A stretch of DNA of 64,000 bases from Wolfiporia cocos (GCA_029448655.1 JACCLO010000012.1:1364001-1428000); one strand, 5' to 3'. Shown: positions 23,237-36,143, numbered from the stretch's first letter. The notes: generated by a model not told the origin, from the letters alone. Numbers and translations: made by a program.

Positions 23237-23545
23237 ATGTATAAAAGGGTGGACGAGGCGAAAAATGTGCTCAGTGAGCCTGCCCCGGATCCTCTTTTCG
23301 TACCTGCCTCCCTTCTGCCTCCCAACAGTCCATTGTGATTGTGTCGACTCGATTCGAGGTTCTGCCGCTGCTGCCCTTTGAGCGCGTAATGCCACTGCTA
23401 CACGATGAGTTGCTGTTTGCCAATCCTGCGCTGTAACGGTGCTTACCACCTGCCTGCAGGTTGTGACTGACGGCACAGCGTGTGGCCGCGCTGCGCGCCA
23501 TCGGCAGCACAATCGACGCTTTGCGGAGGTGAGCTGTGGGCATCA
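23237..23545 (+). other. Coding-like segment of unknown family, unit 1
   Basis: Successive plus-strand frames read MYKRVDEAKNVLSEPAPDPLF, then VSTRFEVLPLLPFERVMPLLHDE, then QRVAALRAIGSTIDALRR. The composition looks like soluble helical protein. The blocks are in different frames; the third could join by a GT-AG intron, but the first two are separated by a 1-nt shift without a plausible intron. I do not recognise the family. Unit 2 carries the same arrangement at 38978-39286. Confidence 0.25.
23240..23247 (+). promoter_or_regulatory. Possible TATA box (unit 1)
   Basis: TATAAAAG, also at 38981-38988 in unit 2. It lies just upstream of a coding-like frame, but the same bases can also be read as codons after an ATG at 23237, so the role is uncertain. 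Confidence 0.3.
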
Positions 23546-25385
23546 TGTCATACTCGTGCCTTCACTCGTTCATGTCCTCCTAAATCGATCGCTTACCACG
23601 TCCATCTCAGCACTGCGGCAAGACGACCGTCGTCATCTCATTTGCCGGCGAGTGACCGGGATTCCCATTCCAGCAGATGCTCGTGCTCACCTTGTGTGTA
23701 CCCAGTGCCATCCGTCAAATTGGCTGCGATGTCTTTGCTCCCACTCAGCACCCATCTGGTGGGTCTGAAGGACCATCCAATCTGGCTTCTTCTACACCAT
23801 CGCTCGCCGCGCCGGTGTGTGTTTTCGGTCCTAAGCCTTTTGCACTCTCTCTCATCTCACGCTCGCGCTCATCGATAGTCTGATCCGACCATCGCGCGCG
23901 CTGTGAATCGTGCGCCGTCGTTTGGCCTCTGCGATCCGGGCATAGTGTAAAAGTTGAATAAATGTATTGACCGCGTACGACGATACGTGTAAATCCACGG
24001 CACGTAGTGTCCGTTTCGTAAACCGCGCCAACAGGGCCGCAGCAGCGGACGTCGACGCGGCACACAGGTGCGCGTGCATCGTCCGTGTGCTGGCCGGAGT
24101 TTGTGTGGGCTAGAATTAGAAGCCCATCACCGCCGTGCTGGCTTTGAGAGCCGCACGTAGAGCCGATGGCTGCCGTCGGAGGTCATCGCGCGCCACAAGT
24201 CCAGTGCTCCGCATGGGGCGACGTGGGCAGAAGTGCGAGTCGGGCATGTGCCAGGGTTGCTGCGCTGCCGAACGACTCCCCCCGCTGCATGCGAGGTGCT
24301 TGCGTGGACGGCCGCGCGGGTGCTGTGGATGTGCCGGGCGTGCTTGGAGCACAAGATAAGCTGAGTGAATCGCGGTGGACGGGAGGACGCGGAAGCAGCA
24401 GGCACTCCACCGAAGCGAGGCGTGCGGCAGGCAGAGAAGCAAAGGCAGACTCGAGCCGCCACCAGGAGCGCACGCACGCACGCTCGCGAGCTCACTCGGC
24501 GCACAGCGATCGCGGTCGAGGACTCCGCCCGCAACCCGTTTGCTCGTCCGTCCCAATGAGAGAGAGCGTTCGAGGCAAACCTACCTGGCTATCATGCCAT
24601 TCACCTCGCCCTGCACAGCGATCTCGCGAGCTCGTGGCCGGCACGTCGGTGCTGCTACGAACCATGAACGGGCACCTTGTCGAGCTTCTCTGCAGCGATC
24701 AGGCTCGACGCTCAGGGCGTCCGCCGAGTCCGGCCATAGCCCATCCTTGAGCGACCGGTCGTGCTCGTCGTCGTGTCCACCCTCTCGGTTGCCGTGCGTC
24801 CACACGATGTTGGTCCTGGCAGGCCCTCACCGACCTGAGTGTATGAGTGTGTGTGCGCGCGCGCGTGTGTGTGCAAGGACGCACGCACCGAAGTTGTCGC
24901 GTTGCATGCCTCACCGGACGGTGCTCGCCGTCGGCGGCACACGGTGCACAGCTCCTAGCGTCGTCGCCGTGCGCCAGCAACGGGATAGACAACATCGGCG
25001 GTTCGCCGACCACCGGCAAACCGAGAGAGCCCAATCACGACGATATCAGAAAACCGCGACGACGCGATTTTGCGACGCCGTCAATCCTGCCGCACAGCGC
25101 ACGGTCAGCGATTGACCGCCCAACGCACCATCGCCGCACCTGCCCGGGGTGCCCATCCTCACTAGCACTATCCGCTACGCCACCGCCTCCTCTATCCTTT
25201 GCGTTCGCCCGCGTGCGCCCCGACCCGCTCCTTCTCCCGTGTTCCCGTTCTCTCTCTCGCTCGTCAGCACAGCCGCCGCCAAACGAACACTCACCAGATC
25301 TGTGCGAGTGCGCGCTGCCCGTGCTGGCATGCCTGTGTGAGCCGCCCGGTGCGTGCGTGCGCGGGTCGCCGTGCACGCTGTGGTG
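23546..25385. other. GC-rich non-genic end of unit 1
   Basis: High-GC sequence with many overlapping frames on both strands and a (GT)n(GC)n(GT)n microsatellite at about 24845-24875 whose length differs in unit 2. No domain is recognised. It ends at the NFKBIL1 junction. Confidence 0.45.
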
Positions 25386-25752
25386 CGAGCACGTCGAGCC
25401 GCTCCATCGCGTCGAACATCTTCTCACGGAAGCCCGCCTCCTCCGCCGCCCGGTACACGCGCTCGTAGTCGCCGCCATCAGTGTAGTCGTGTTTGCGTGC
25501 ATGCGAGGAAGGCGGTCCACACTCGTCCTCGCTGTCGCCGAATTCATACGGGTACGCGCCGGGGTCTGTGGCGGCGGCTCGGGGCCGCTTGCTGCTGAGG
25601 CCCGCGTGTGTTGTGTGTGGGTCGTCGCTCAATTCGTCATTTGCGCGTTGCCGTTTCTTGGCCGCTCTGCGGGCGGCCTTCCGGGCTTTGCGAAAGTCGC
25701 GCTCTGCCTGCTCTGCCGGTGTCTCCTTTAGGTGCAATTTCCCTGAGGGCAT
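25291..25752 (-). pseudogene. Truncated, chimeric NFKBIL1-like exon 1 at unit 1/2 junction
   Basis: It starts MPSGKLHLKETPAEQ as in the intact gene and stays collinear through RFREKMFDAME-type sequence. It then loses nine bases and, after about 25386, reads into unrelated unit-end sequence, closing after 153 residues. Exon 2, with its coiled coil and DnaJ-like segment, is absent. Substitutions relative to the intact copy (for example Asp-Phe for Glu-Leu near residue 19) are shared with the copy at 41036-41497, so those two come from one truncated ancestor. The upstream promoter sequence is retained, so transcription is possible. Confidence 0.85.
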
Positions 25753-28072
25753 CGCGGAGGTTCAGATGCTCGTTGTGTAAGGGCTGCTTACTGTGCAGCG
25801 TTGCGTAAGTGGTGAGCTGTGGTGGGATTGCCAGCAAGGCAATGACGAGATGAGAGAGCTGGAGAACACTCGCGGATCAATTCACCGCTGGGTCCGAACG
25901 GATCACTTGCCGCGATCAGAGCATACAAGTGATTATTAGAGCGGACAAACAGAACGATACAAGGATGATTCAAACTGTCGACTTGGACAAGTACACCCGT
26001 TGGTCTATCGTGCGGTACTTGCCTGAGACTCAGGATCCTTGTCGTCTTCGACGTGTTCCTCCACTGCGTACACATCTACGAAGGCCTATGCCAAGCATCT
26101 CGAATACTGGGTGTATCGCTGTCTTGACATTATCACATACTCTGACAGTCTCCGGGATTGTACCGCTTCATGGAAATCCATCTACCTTGGTAGGCATTCC
26201 TCCTCCATTCAGCTTACACGACTCTGCGCCAAATGCGATGCTGGGCTCTTGAAGCATGCCTGGATGCATCCACCCTTCTGTGACGTACGGATTCTCCGAA
26301 TCTCTTCACCTCATTTACGCGCTATCAGCTTGCGCAAAGTCTCGGCTGCGGATTCAGGTTGCCTCTCTCCCTCTGATAACGCGCCGCAAGTGATGTCGCA
26401 AGCGATCGTCGAATGCAACACCGATTCTCCTCAAAGGTAAGACACTACAGTGGCATGTGCAGCAGCACACAGTACAGCCCCACCATCAAGCCCGCCGTTC
26501 AAAGAAAGCCCGAGCGAGGCCACGCGCCGAACATGCACCCACAACCCCACGGCTAAGGCCACGTTCCTAGGCCTGCCGGCACCCGTCGTCTCAACATTTA
26601 GCCTCCGCCCACGCGCGCGCAGGCGTGCGCCGCCTTTCTCATCCCTGCTTCCCATCCCAAATCTTTTCCAGAACCCTTTCCGCATCTTGATCCTCTGATC
26701 CACGCACGCAGTCCCCCCTCCTGGGCGCAGCCATATCCGGCGATCCCGCGGCCAGAAGCAAGCAGGGCGCGGCCCGTCCCCCTTTCGTGCGCACGCGCTT
26801 CCGGGGCGTGCATCAGCCTGCGTCCCTCGCAGAGCAGCTCGCCTGCGCGTGCGCGTGCGCCCTGTGGCAATGGCGTCCCCGCTTCCCTCTCAATTCGCTC
26901 GCCGATGTCGATCGCCCGGGCGCGTGCAGGCCGCGCAGCCGCCGCCAACGCGCACTCGATAGGCCGCAAAGTCAAAATCAGAAATCGACCGCAGCGGGCG
27001 CGGGATGGCCGTGACGCTGCGCTGCTAAGCGGCGGCGAGCCACCTCCAGCCGCGGCGGGGCCGGGCTGCAACACGATCGCCATCAGCCCTCGCGCTCGCT
27101 AGCGGCGGCGCGGAGCGTGGGCCTGCGCGCGTGCCACTCCGGATTCCTCATCTGCCCTCGTTTTCTCCGTCTTCGCGTCTTCTCCTCGCCGTGCCGTCCC
27201 TAATTTGGGCCATTTCGTGCGCACGATTGCCGACGATCTGCTCGTCCGCGCCAGATTCCATACGAAATCTCAGGGCTCGCCGACGCGAAGCGTGCTCCGT
27301 GATCCGCTCCTGCACGAATTGCCTGGGCTAGCCGACGGCGAAGACGACGCCTATCCGCAACTTGCCAAGCGACATGGAGCAAGGCGAGGGCGTTACGTAC
27401 CGTGTTTCGTACGCCACTCCGAGAGCCTCGTCTGCTTCTCCTTCACTCCGCCCCTTCACGCCACCTATCCAGGAATTGTCTTTGGGGAATTAGAGCGGTC
27501 GTCAAGAAACGGAATGCGAATGCCGAGGGCTATTTTGGCCCACGGAGGCCAGCGCGGACGATCGTGCTGGTCCGGCGGTCCGCGCGATCGCCTCCAGATT
27601 GGGTGCGTATGCGCAAACTGGAGATCGAGGCGGCCAGGGCGGTGCCGCGTCGCTGCAGATCTGACGCTTATGTTCGGTATTGATGGCGGAGGGACGGGCG
27701 AGGCAGCGGGCGGATGAGTGGCGGAACGGGCACAAGCCACATGCCTTGTGAGGACCACAAAGCCCCTGCCCGGTATGTAGTAGCGTGCGCACGTACAGGG
27801 ATTTCAGGGAAAGCACCTGCGACGATCTGCATGACAACACGTCTTCGTGCTGCGGAGAATCCGTGGACGTCGGTCGGACGGGTCTCAGTCTGCGCTTTTC
27901 CCTACAGCGAACGCGTATGACGTACGCAGGTAAATGCGAATAGACGTATATCATCAGCAAAAGGCGAGATAGTAGATAAGCGTAGATAAAGTAATGTCAG
28001 ACTGGTATACGTTATCAGACCGATTTAGGCCGATAAAATATGTTTTGTATTTTGACCTCTGGGAAAATATCG

Positions 28073-28230
28073 AGGCATCCGGTAAATTGTTGCAAAGTCA
28101 CGGGTGGCATCTGGTGAACACTGGGAAACTCATAAAGGCATCTGGTGGATTGTTTCACAGTTGCAGAGGCATCTGATGGATTGTTTTACAGTTGTAGAGG
28201 CATCTGGTGAATTGTTGCAAACTTACAAGG
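28073..28230. repeat. 31-bp minisatellite, unit 2 (about five units)
   Basis: Same minisatellite as 13244-13432 with one 31-bp unit fewer. Confidence 0.8.
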
Positions 28231-29319
28231 GCCCCAGTGAATAGTTTCAAGTCAGCCACCAGATGCCAGGCCTCATGGGCCAGAATGTATTGACTCAGAC
28301 ATTATATTGTGACCAATTGCCCAGACTGATGATTAATCTGAGGCACTCAAAGTACGTCCAGGGCAAATTATAATTGGCACGCGGTTACAATACAGTGGTC
28401 AATACTACGAATGGCATACTACATCGAGCGAATCTACTGGGCAGTCTGGAATCGCAGAAATCGTGGTGCAGAGTATAGTGTATTACAGCACTGTGAGGGA
28501 GGGAGATCAGAATATTTGAGTGTGTGAGAGCAACGATCAATAAAATCAGCAAAGACAGCGACAATTGTAGGGAGCGGGTCAGACACAGAGCAATAAATTG
28601 ATACGAGCAAGGAGCACAAGCAAGCAGCGGGAGTGTAGAGTCACAGAGCAGAGATTAGGCATCAGAAGAGCTCTAGGAAGGCGAGGATGAGGGGTCCGCC
28701 GAGGACGAGGGGTCCACCGAGGATGAGGGCTCAGCCAAGGACGAGGGCTCTGCCGGGGATGAGGGCTCCGCTGAGGACGAGTGGTTTGGCAAGGACGGGG
28801 AGCTTGGCAAAGATGACATATCGGTGGAAGTGAGGGTGCCTTGCTCTAAGTTAGCGCTCCCAGCGACTCCGCCCACCGCTTCATCAGCAGCAAAGCCAGC
28901 GAAGATATGATCCAACACGGACGGCCCCTCGAGTCTTCGAATCCTCTTCCCATTGGGCGCAACAACCTTGACTTGTCTCCCCCAGATTTCCCTAGGCTTG
29001 TTGTAAGACAAGTATCCTAAGGATCCGGTCCACTCACTTGTTCCACCAAGCAATCATCTTTTCCCTCCACTTTTTGTTGGTGAACAACTTGATGATGTTT
29101 TCGTAAAATTCTTGAATGACAAAGTTGTCTTCAGCTTTGCTCCACAATTCCTGTGCACTATATGCAAAGTGTGCCTAAAATATTTATTAGCGTTGCACGA
29201 GAATCGAGATCGGAACGTACGAGGCAGGCAGTATATGCAATGATTTCCTTCGTCACCTCCTTCATCTTGTAATACTTGGATATTGAAGGGCGCCCAGGCC
29301 TGGCACCAGTCGTATACTC

Positions 29320-30029
29320 TGTTACGGGTCGAATACCCGTTCGTATATTCGAGTCGCGAATATAGATCGTTCTTCTGCACATAGGCACGTCGCCGTATGC
29401 AAGGCAAATACTCGTTAGATGCCTTCGGGTCCTAAGTGAAGTCCTTAGGAGATCGGTTAATATCCAATATGCGTTAGAGGATATAATCTGTTCAAGTGCG
29501 AGTCGAATAGAATATAAGACTCGCCTAAGTCCGAGAAGTCAGTGTGCACTTCGAGGACTTAGTCGTTCAATTGCTCGAGTGAGAAATACTGAGCGTAGTT
29601 TCCTACGTTTGAGAACGAGTATAAGACTTCTTGTTTATACAACAAGGTCGAGCTGAAGAGCTTCGACAATAAGTACATGAGCTTTTATACTACGCTAAGT
29701 TTCAGGGGTCAAGTTCGTCCCAGATGTCACCGCTACTATCTACGCTATAGTACCAAACGTTTGATAAGTATGTAGTGATATGTCTGAAATGATAGATAGA
29801 AATGATGATGGCGGTTGAACGCCATCTGTCAGCTAACGAATGATAAACATGAAACGGGGACAGAGTTGGATCTGTCAAAAGTGAAACACGCCCTACATGC
29901 TAATACAACTGGGGATACGCCCAGTAGAGTCACGAGTAGCCAGGGGGTTGGTTGTGCAACAAGTCCCTGTATCGTATTCGCCCGGTGGTGAGTTCTGTTG
30001 ATATTCGAAAAATTGAAATAACCGTAACA
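29320..30029. mobile_element. Solo LTR, family A, in unit 2 (710 bp)
   Basis: Begins TGTTACGGGTCG and ends ACCGTAACA, with a perfect 5-bp target duplication TACTC (29315-29319 and 30030-30034). Unit 1 has the uninterrupted exon at about 15094-15100. Same family as 13776-14317 but at a different site, so it is an independent insertion. Confidence 0.9.
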
Positions 30030-31026
30030 TACTCGCTGAAACCAGCCTTTGGTCCTCTGAATAAGCAGCGGTAATTCTACTGAAGATGTCAGCAGAGTAT
30101 CTCTGAGAAACCATGCACGTACCACAGCCAAAATAGGCGACAGGAGTAGATTGATGTCGGGACGGTCCCTTACAAATTCATTCTCGGGATAGCAGAGCGA
30201 GGGGAAGTGGTCCGCAGTAATCTCGACCTCACCTTCAAGTGCTGCTCGACAAAATTTGTGCAATACCGTTAGAACGTAAATCAAGTAACAAGTGTGACTT
30301 ACTCAGCAGGGTCTTCGTCAAAGTCATCTCACCACCTGCGTGGCACAAGGAGCCGACCTGTGGTGGGGTGATGGAATCCGCGTTTTTTCTTGTCAATGTT
30401 ATGGTCAATTTTGGGGATGTCGGGGTGATCGAGGTCAGGAAGATACGAGAGAGCTAGTCGTTTGAGCTTTGCAACATCGTCGTTGCGTGCGTTGCGTGCC
30501 TTTGACGCGAGCTAACCAAAACATACAGTCAGAAGATGAGATCTCAAATATATGTACACACGAATTTCGCCAGCTGTAGGGTGGCATCAGGATACCTCTC
30601 AAAGTAAGCGATTTGCGCACGCAGGCAAGGACAAGCTCGGATGAGCTTGTGATAGTCATCGAGTTGGCATCGGATCTCATCATTAGAGCTGCGTGCTATC
30701 AGACAGCGAAAAAATGCGCAATACCTGCATATATGCACACTATATGGGCGCATATATGCAGGTATCTCAGAGTGTCAATCAAGAAAAACGCACAGACGCT
30801 TGAACTTGGACATGCACCATTCAGCTTCCGGGACTCCATCAAGTGTCATCCCAATCTCCAGGAAAAGCTTGATGTCCATGAAGGTATTAATGGCGCGCAT
30901 GACCCATCGGCCTGCCTCCGCATATGATACGAGACGCCGGCTGGCAATGCGGTTTCAGAAAGGCGCATATATGCTGCAAAACTGGCGACTTACTTATTTG
31001 CAGGGATGACAGACTTCGCATCCTTG

Positions 31027-32881
31027 TTAAGGCTCCAACCATATAATGTATATACCATGTATACATGGTTTTTTATATATACTATATACATGTATTTACA
31101 TGTGGCCGAGTACATGGTATATACATGGTATATACATAGTATATGGTTATTGTGAATGCAATCATAGTAGACTCTCAGCTGATGTTCTAAATGATGTACC
31201 TGAAGTAGTTATGTGTTTTACAGATTGTATGGTGCAGCAGTCATGAGATTTAGGCATTTTGGTGACTGCACAAATGTGAAGATGTCAAGACATGACTCAT
31301 ACACTTTGATTAGCTTCTTGAGTAGTGGAAGGTAAGATCACATTTATGTTTGTGCTATATCATATAATGCCACAAAGTAGTGATTGCATCATGCATTATC
31401 ACTGCGTGAAGCCGCCGATTATCTGACACTCAGAATTCGATCAGAATCTGCAAATTCTGAGCGGATTACGACGAGATTCTGACCAAGTTCCCAAGGTCCC
31501 AGAATATAGTCAGAATAGCTCGATTTCGGCGAGGTTTCTGGTGGGTTTCCAACGAGGTTCTGACCAAATTATGAGGCCCTAGAATCTCGGTTGCCGGTCT
31601 AGCTAGTCACAGACAAGTCCCGTAAAGATGCATTATGTAATACTTTCTGTAGCCATATATGGCAATAAAAGCTAACGGCCGGTCAGAAAGTCGTTATATG
31701 TTCAGTGAGGCTTGTATATAATGAATGAGACCTCCCTATATCTAGTTGCCTCATTATATATAATCAGATATAGTGGTAGCTCATAAAGCTTGGCCGCCAG
31801 CGACCTCACATTATATCATGAGCGACATAATGGCAAATCATACGGCATCACCCTCTCTCACCCCAAGAATCACAGCACATAATGGAGCATCAGCATTCTC
31901 ATTGCAGCCATTCATCACGAAAAATAATACAACATTTCTCTCACTAATCGCAGCTCATTGGAATGCGTGTATGCACATGAGCAAAAATAATGCACGAAAC
32001 AACTCGACTTCGTGTCGATTCTATGCTCTCTAGCCACTAGTCGTGGTCAGCATGGCGAAGTGCCACCTTCTCCGTGCGCTGTAAAATAATAATTCCCATC
32101 ACAACTCAGCTAGTGTGACGGTAATTGAGAGCACGCACCATCTGTTCCGCCCTTTCAATGTATCGCTTTGCGTACAGCACCTATATTAATAAACATAAAT
32201 CGCATAGATTGTAGTTATTCACCTTCTTGAATGCATCGGGAAGCAGTGCCCAGTATCTCTTATACACACAAGTCTTCACTCCTGGATGTTGAGCGACCCA
32301 TTCTGTCCCATATAGATTTCTATAGACAAGTCAGTACTAATCGAACTTATGGCCGCATCGAACGTACTCCGCAGTTGGTGCAGACCCTGGCTTGTAAGGG
32401 CGTGAACGCTTCAGAATATTAGCACCTATTCCTGCTGTGATTTCGACGATGCTCGGTAGATCGCCGGGGATTTCCTCATAACTTGCTCAGAATCTGTTCA
32501 GAATCATCAAGTTCTGACCAAGTTCGGGGGGTCAGAAAACCGGCGGCTTCACGCAGTGTATGCTAATGCATGCAAGTTTCTCATCACCTTGCACATTGTG
32601 CACAATTTCTGAGCCATTCCCTGCTATTGGTGTTGCTATGAACATTTGAACCCGTTTTTTCCTCACATCAGCCAAGTGCTGATACCTGTAGTGTGTCACT
32701 GAAGGCAGAGACAATATACATAACCATATGAGCAAAACAATAGCTATGCCAGGATCTCCTCAAAATCTCATGTCTGAAAACCATGTATACCATGTATATA
32801 CCATGTATATACCATGTATATACCATATACCATATATTTACCGATTTTCTGTACATGTATATTATATGGTTGGAGCCTTAA
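31027..32881. mobile_element. Terminal-inverted-repeat DNA element in unit 2 (1.86 kb)
   Basis: The ends are TTAAGGCTCCAACCATATAA and its exact complement, TTATATGGTTGGAGCCTTAA. Inside each end lies a stretch of TATACCATGTATA-type repeats, extending the inverted symmetry. The target duplication is TCCTTG (31021-31026 and 32882-32887), and the empty site is seen in unit 1 near 16087-16092. No transposase frame is recognised. The superfamily is not assigned: the end begins TTAA, but TTAA is not the target duplication. Confidence 0.88.
31400..32558. mobile_element. CACTA-like element nested in the above (1.16 kb)
   Basis: The ends are CACTGCGTGAAGCCGCCG and the complementary CGGCGGCTTCACGCAGTG. 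The 3-bp target duplication is TAT (31397-31399 and 32559-32561). Subterminal TCAGAATCTG and GTTCTGACCAAGTT motifs repeat at both ends. A CACT(A/G) terminus, 3-bp target and subterminal repeats are the hallmarks of CACTA/EnSpm elements. No transposase is present, so it is non-autonomous. Confidence 0.82.
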
Positions 32882-35800
32882 TCCTTGTGCTGCATGCAGT
32901 TGATCAGGTCTTTGAATTCCTTCTTAGTTCCCGAAGCTTGAGTACCGGGTCTTCATCTTCTTTGTCCTCGTCCACTTTTCTCTCCTCTGGATCTTCTTGA
33001 TTTTCTTGATTCTCTTGATTTTCTTGATTTTCTTGATCTTGATTTTCTTGATTGCTTGCCTCGTCCTCTTCTTCGTCCGAAGATTCGTCTTGTGCACGTC
33101 TCGCATTGGAGGCCCTGCCTGCTGTTGCTGCTCCAGCAGCGACTTCCTCACCAGAGGAGCGGCAATGCTGAGAAGCACCGGTCGAGTCCACACGAGTGCG
33201 CTTCGCTGCTGGCTGATCATCCTCCTCACACATTGTTTGCGCACCTTTATAGGCTGGCCATGGGCCTGGACGGGAAGCTGGCATAGACTGGGAATGTTGC
33301 ACACGAGCGGTGGCTCCCTTGGCACGAGAAGCTAAGGATCCAGATAGGTGAGCCATATTTGATATAGTCGAGGCTCACCTATCAGTGAAGAAGACTACGG
33401 AGATGAAGGAACGAGATTGAGTTGCGGAAGCCGACACGCACTCCGTTTTAAGCACGTAACGCACTCACGTGCTCTCTCCACGCTTCAGCATAAATCAAGC
33501 TCTACTTTTGTAAACGTAATAACGGCATAGAGTCTGCTGAACTGTAGAAGGTGCGAGCAGTCAAGGAAGTGGCCCTGTGCCGGCCCTGATCTTGTGCTTC
33601 CTGCAGAGCGAGAATAAATTAACTCTGAGCTTGAGCAATTGAGTCTCATCCATTTCTCCAGTATGGTATGAGTTACATGATCGCTTTGATAATAATTTGC
33701 ACTATCTATGAATGCACGAGAAGTTGAGGAAGTGGCCCTGCGCCGGCCCTGAGGCCTGATCTTGTGCTTCCTGCAGAGCAAGGCACGAATCTGAAAACGC
33801 GGTCACATCTGTGATGCGATGTGTCCTGATGCGCCTGATGCGTCGGTGGCTGGTTCCTCTTATGGCGCCTCCAACCTCCCACTTGATTCTGAGCTTAGTC
33901 CTTAGCATTTGATGACTCTAGATTGCTAGAGCTCTTGAGCAAGTTACTATTGAAGCAATACAAGGTCTCTCCTTGAAGTTGAAGTCTGCGAGTGTTCCAC
34001 ATGGCAGCTAAATGTCATACTAGACATGCTACTGTCAATCAATTAGATGAGATATGTGGTCAAGATAATGTTTATAAAGTATACAGACCAGTAGAGAAAC
34101 ATAGTTCTGAGAATGTGAATGCGTAACATAGCGTATCTACCACTATACATACCGCACACTATGATGTCACAGTGTCTCCAAGGTTGCAAAGTGGTAGAGA
34201 GTCCAATCCGTATTATCTGTACCTTTTGCCATTGCACAATATACTATATCATATAAACTATATACCAGAATATTTTCACTATTTAAGGATTGACTCTCAG
34301 TGAGTGGTGGGGCATTCCATCAGGTGGTGTCTAAAACACATACCAATCTTTGAATAGGCACATTATAATAACAAGCATAATCGGGCGGGCGCTATAATAG
34401 TATGATCTTCCTCATTGTATTACGATAATATTTGTATATTTCTACACCATGTAGCCGTACAGATCTCACGTAGCACATGTTCTACAACTGCATGTCTGTT
34501 TCGGCACTGACTTTCTCGATATTTTCCTACACTACTCACCAAAGAACAACGATACAATCATGATCACAGCGCTTAGGTATACAGTAGATCCTATACTGTA
34601 TGTGACTGGAGTTTCAGAATTTTTAACAATGTGTTGCCGTAGCTGTGGGCTGCACAAGTCGAATGATGTCGAAATCTGCTTCAGCCACTTCAGCCACCCA
34701 GACGAAGGTTTGGGGTTTATCTGAGGTTCAATAGTAGTTAGGGTTACACATTTGGTCAATGCGCGCTCACGCTTGAGTAATTGAGTCTCGTCCATTTCTC
34801 CGGTACCGTGTCTCGATTACATGCAGATCGATTGATAATAATTCGCGAGGGCGCGAGAAGTTGAAGAAGCGGCCCTGCGCTTAGCGGTTGCCGCCAGCGG
34901 CGGCTGCAGTGGCGGCGGCAGCAGCAATGCAGCACACTGCTCTGCCACCCATTGCATCCGGTGATCACAAATTCAAAAAGAATTTGAGCTTGTGGGTGCC
35001 CATCAGACGATGGACCAGCGGTCTGGACAAATCTCACGATATGGATGATCTTGTGATCCATCTGACAACCCACCCGGTTGGTAGCGAGCGATAAGCGAGC
35101 CGATGGGCCCATCGATTTGGGGCACCGGCCGTGGAGACCGATGACGAGACAGCCGAGCCGACGAAGAGTGCAAAAAGCGAGGGCGGCGGCTGCGACAAGG
35201 ACGGTGACATACGCCCCGCACGCATCGTTGACCGACGAGTGCGCCACGTCGACCACCCGTCTGCCCCTGGCGAGGGTGGCTGTGACACAAACGCGAGCCT
35301 ATGCGCACACCACGCACTTCGCCACGCCTCCACCACTTGCCTCCCTCCCCTCTCCACCACCAAGTCCGCCTCGCCCTGCCTCGGCCCCTGCTCGCCGGAC
35401 AGCGACAGACAATGTTGACGCCTGCGCGTGCTCGTCACTCGAGAAGGAAAAACGCGGGCGGCCGCTCTGAGGATGTGGAGAGCACACACAGAGAGAGCGT
35501 CCGCATACCGGTACACTGAGCCGGTCCGTGCACGGGCGTGGGCGGCCTGAGCGGGAACGGCAACGCCGAGGACGGTCGCTCGTGAGCTGCTGTCGATGGG
35601 CTCAGAGGAGGAAGGCCTCGATGTAGAGAGGATGCAGGGAGGATGGCAGGGACACGAGGGGCGCGTCGAGACGAGGGATTAGATCGAGCGAAGGGAGATA
35701 CACGTTGGGTGATCGCGCACGCATGGATGTGAAGGAGCATGCGCGCACGCACCACATCTGGACAGGACGTGGAGCGGCACGGTATGCCGTACATCTGACT

Positions 35801-36143
35801 TGGACCACGGGCAAGCAGCATCGCGTTTTGTTGGGTGCGCGCCTTGACATCCTTGGTGACGAGGCCGCGGCAGCAGCAGCAGCAGCAAAGAGGGTTGAAA
35901 GGAAAGGTGGAAGACGGGAAGACGGGAAGAGCGAACGAAGGGCAAGGTGAGCGTTGAGAAGGCGACGGGATGGGACACGCTGGCACTCACCGACGGTGGG
36001 CGGCGAAAGCCAGCGAGCTTGGGCACGGCGCCGGGCGAGGAAGCTACTCACGAGCAGTCGGCACAATCGACGGCACGAAAGGGATGGAAGCACGCACAAC
36101 GGACGTCTGGATGTCGCCGGCCAACTATGTGCTCGACAAGAGC

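Larger units (their letters stand above)
10542..25385. repeat. Tandem segmental duplication, unit 1 (14.8 kb)
   Basis: Near-identical sequence recurs in the same orientation at 25386-41130 and, in part, at 41131-43703. The left boundary is inside NFKBIL1 exon 1, where copy-specific sequence gives way at CGAG(C/T)(A/G)CGTCGAGCC. Subtracting recent insertions (547, about 722 and 620 bp with target duplications) leaves a core of about 13.0 kb. The units differ by scattered substitutions, small indels and minisatellite copy number. Confidence 0.93.
28674..33356 (-). pseudogene. DUF6698-family gene, unit 2, interrupted twice
   Basis: The start is intact here: ATG at 33356, reading MAHLSGSLASRAKGATARV and then the QENQENQ repeat region. 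The body shares the exons described for unit 1, including ISKYYKMKEVTKE, ITYTACL-like and TIAWWNK segments (around 29040-29300), and ends in a shortened SSSAEPSS tail at 28674. A 1.86-kb transposon (31027-32881) lies in the intron/exon region after the first exon. A 710-bp solo LTR (29320-30029) splits the exon with RTKGWF. The 1-nt frame break near 32920 is the same as in unit 1. Non-functional as a full-length gene. Confidence 0.72.

Noticed and set aside
31027..32881. piggyBac element because both ends show TTAA
   Set aside because: The empty site in unit 1 has no TTAA; the duplicated target is TCCTTG, so TTAA belongs to the inverted repeat itself.
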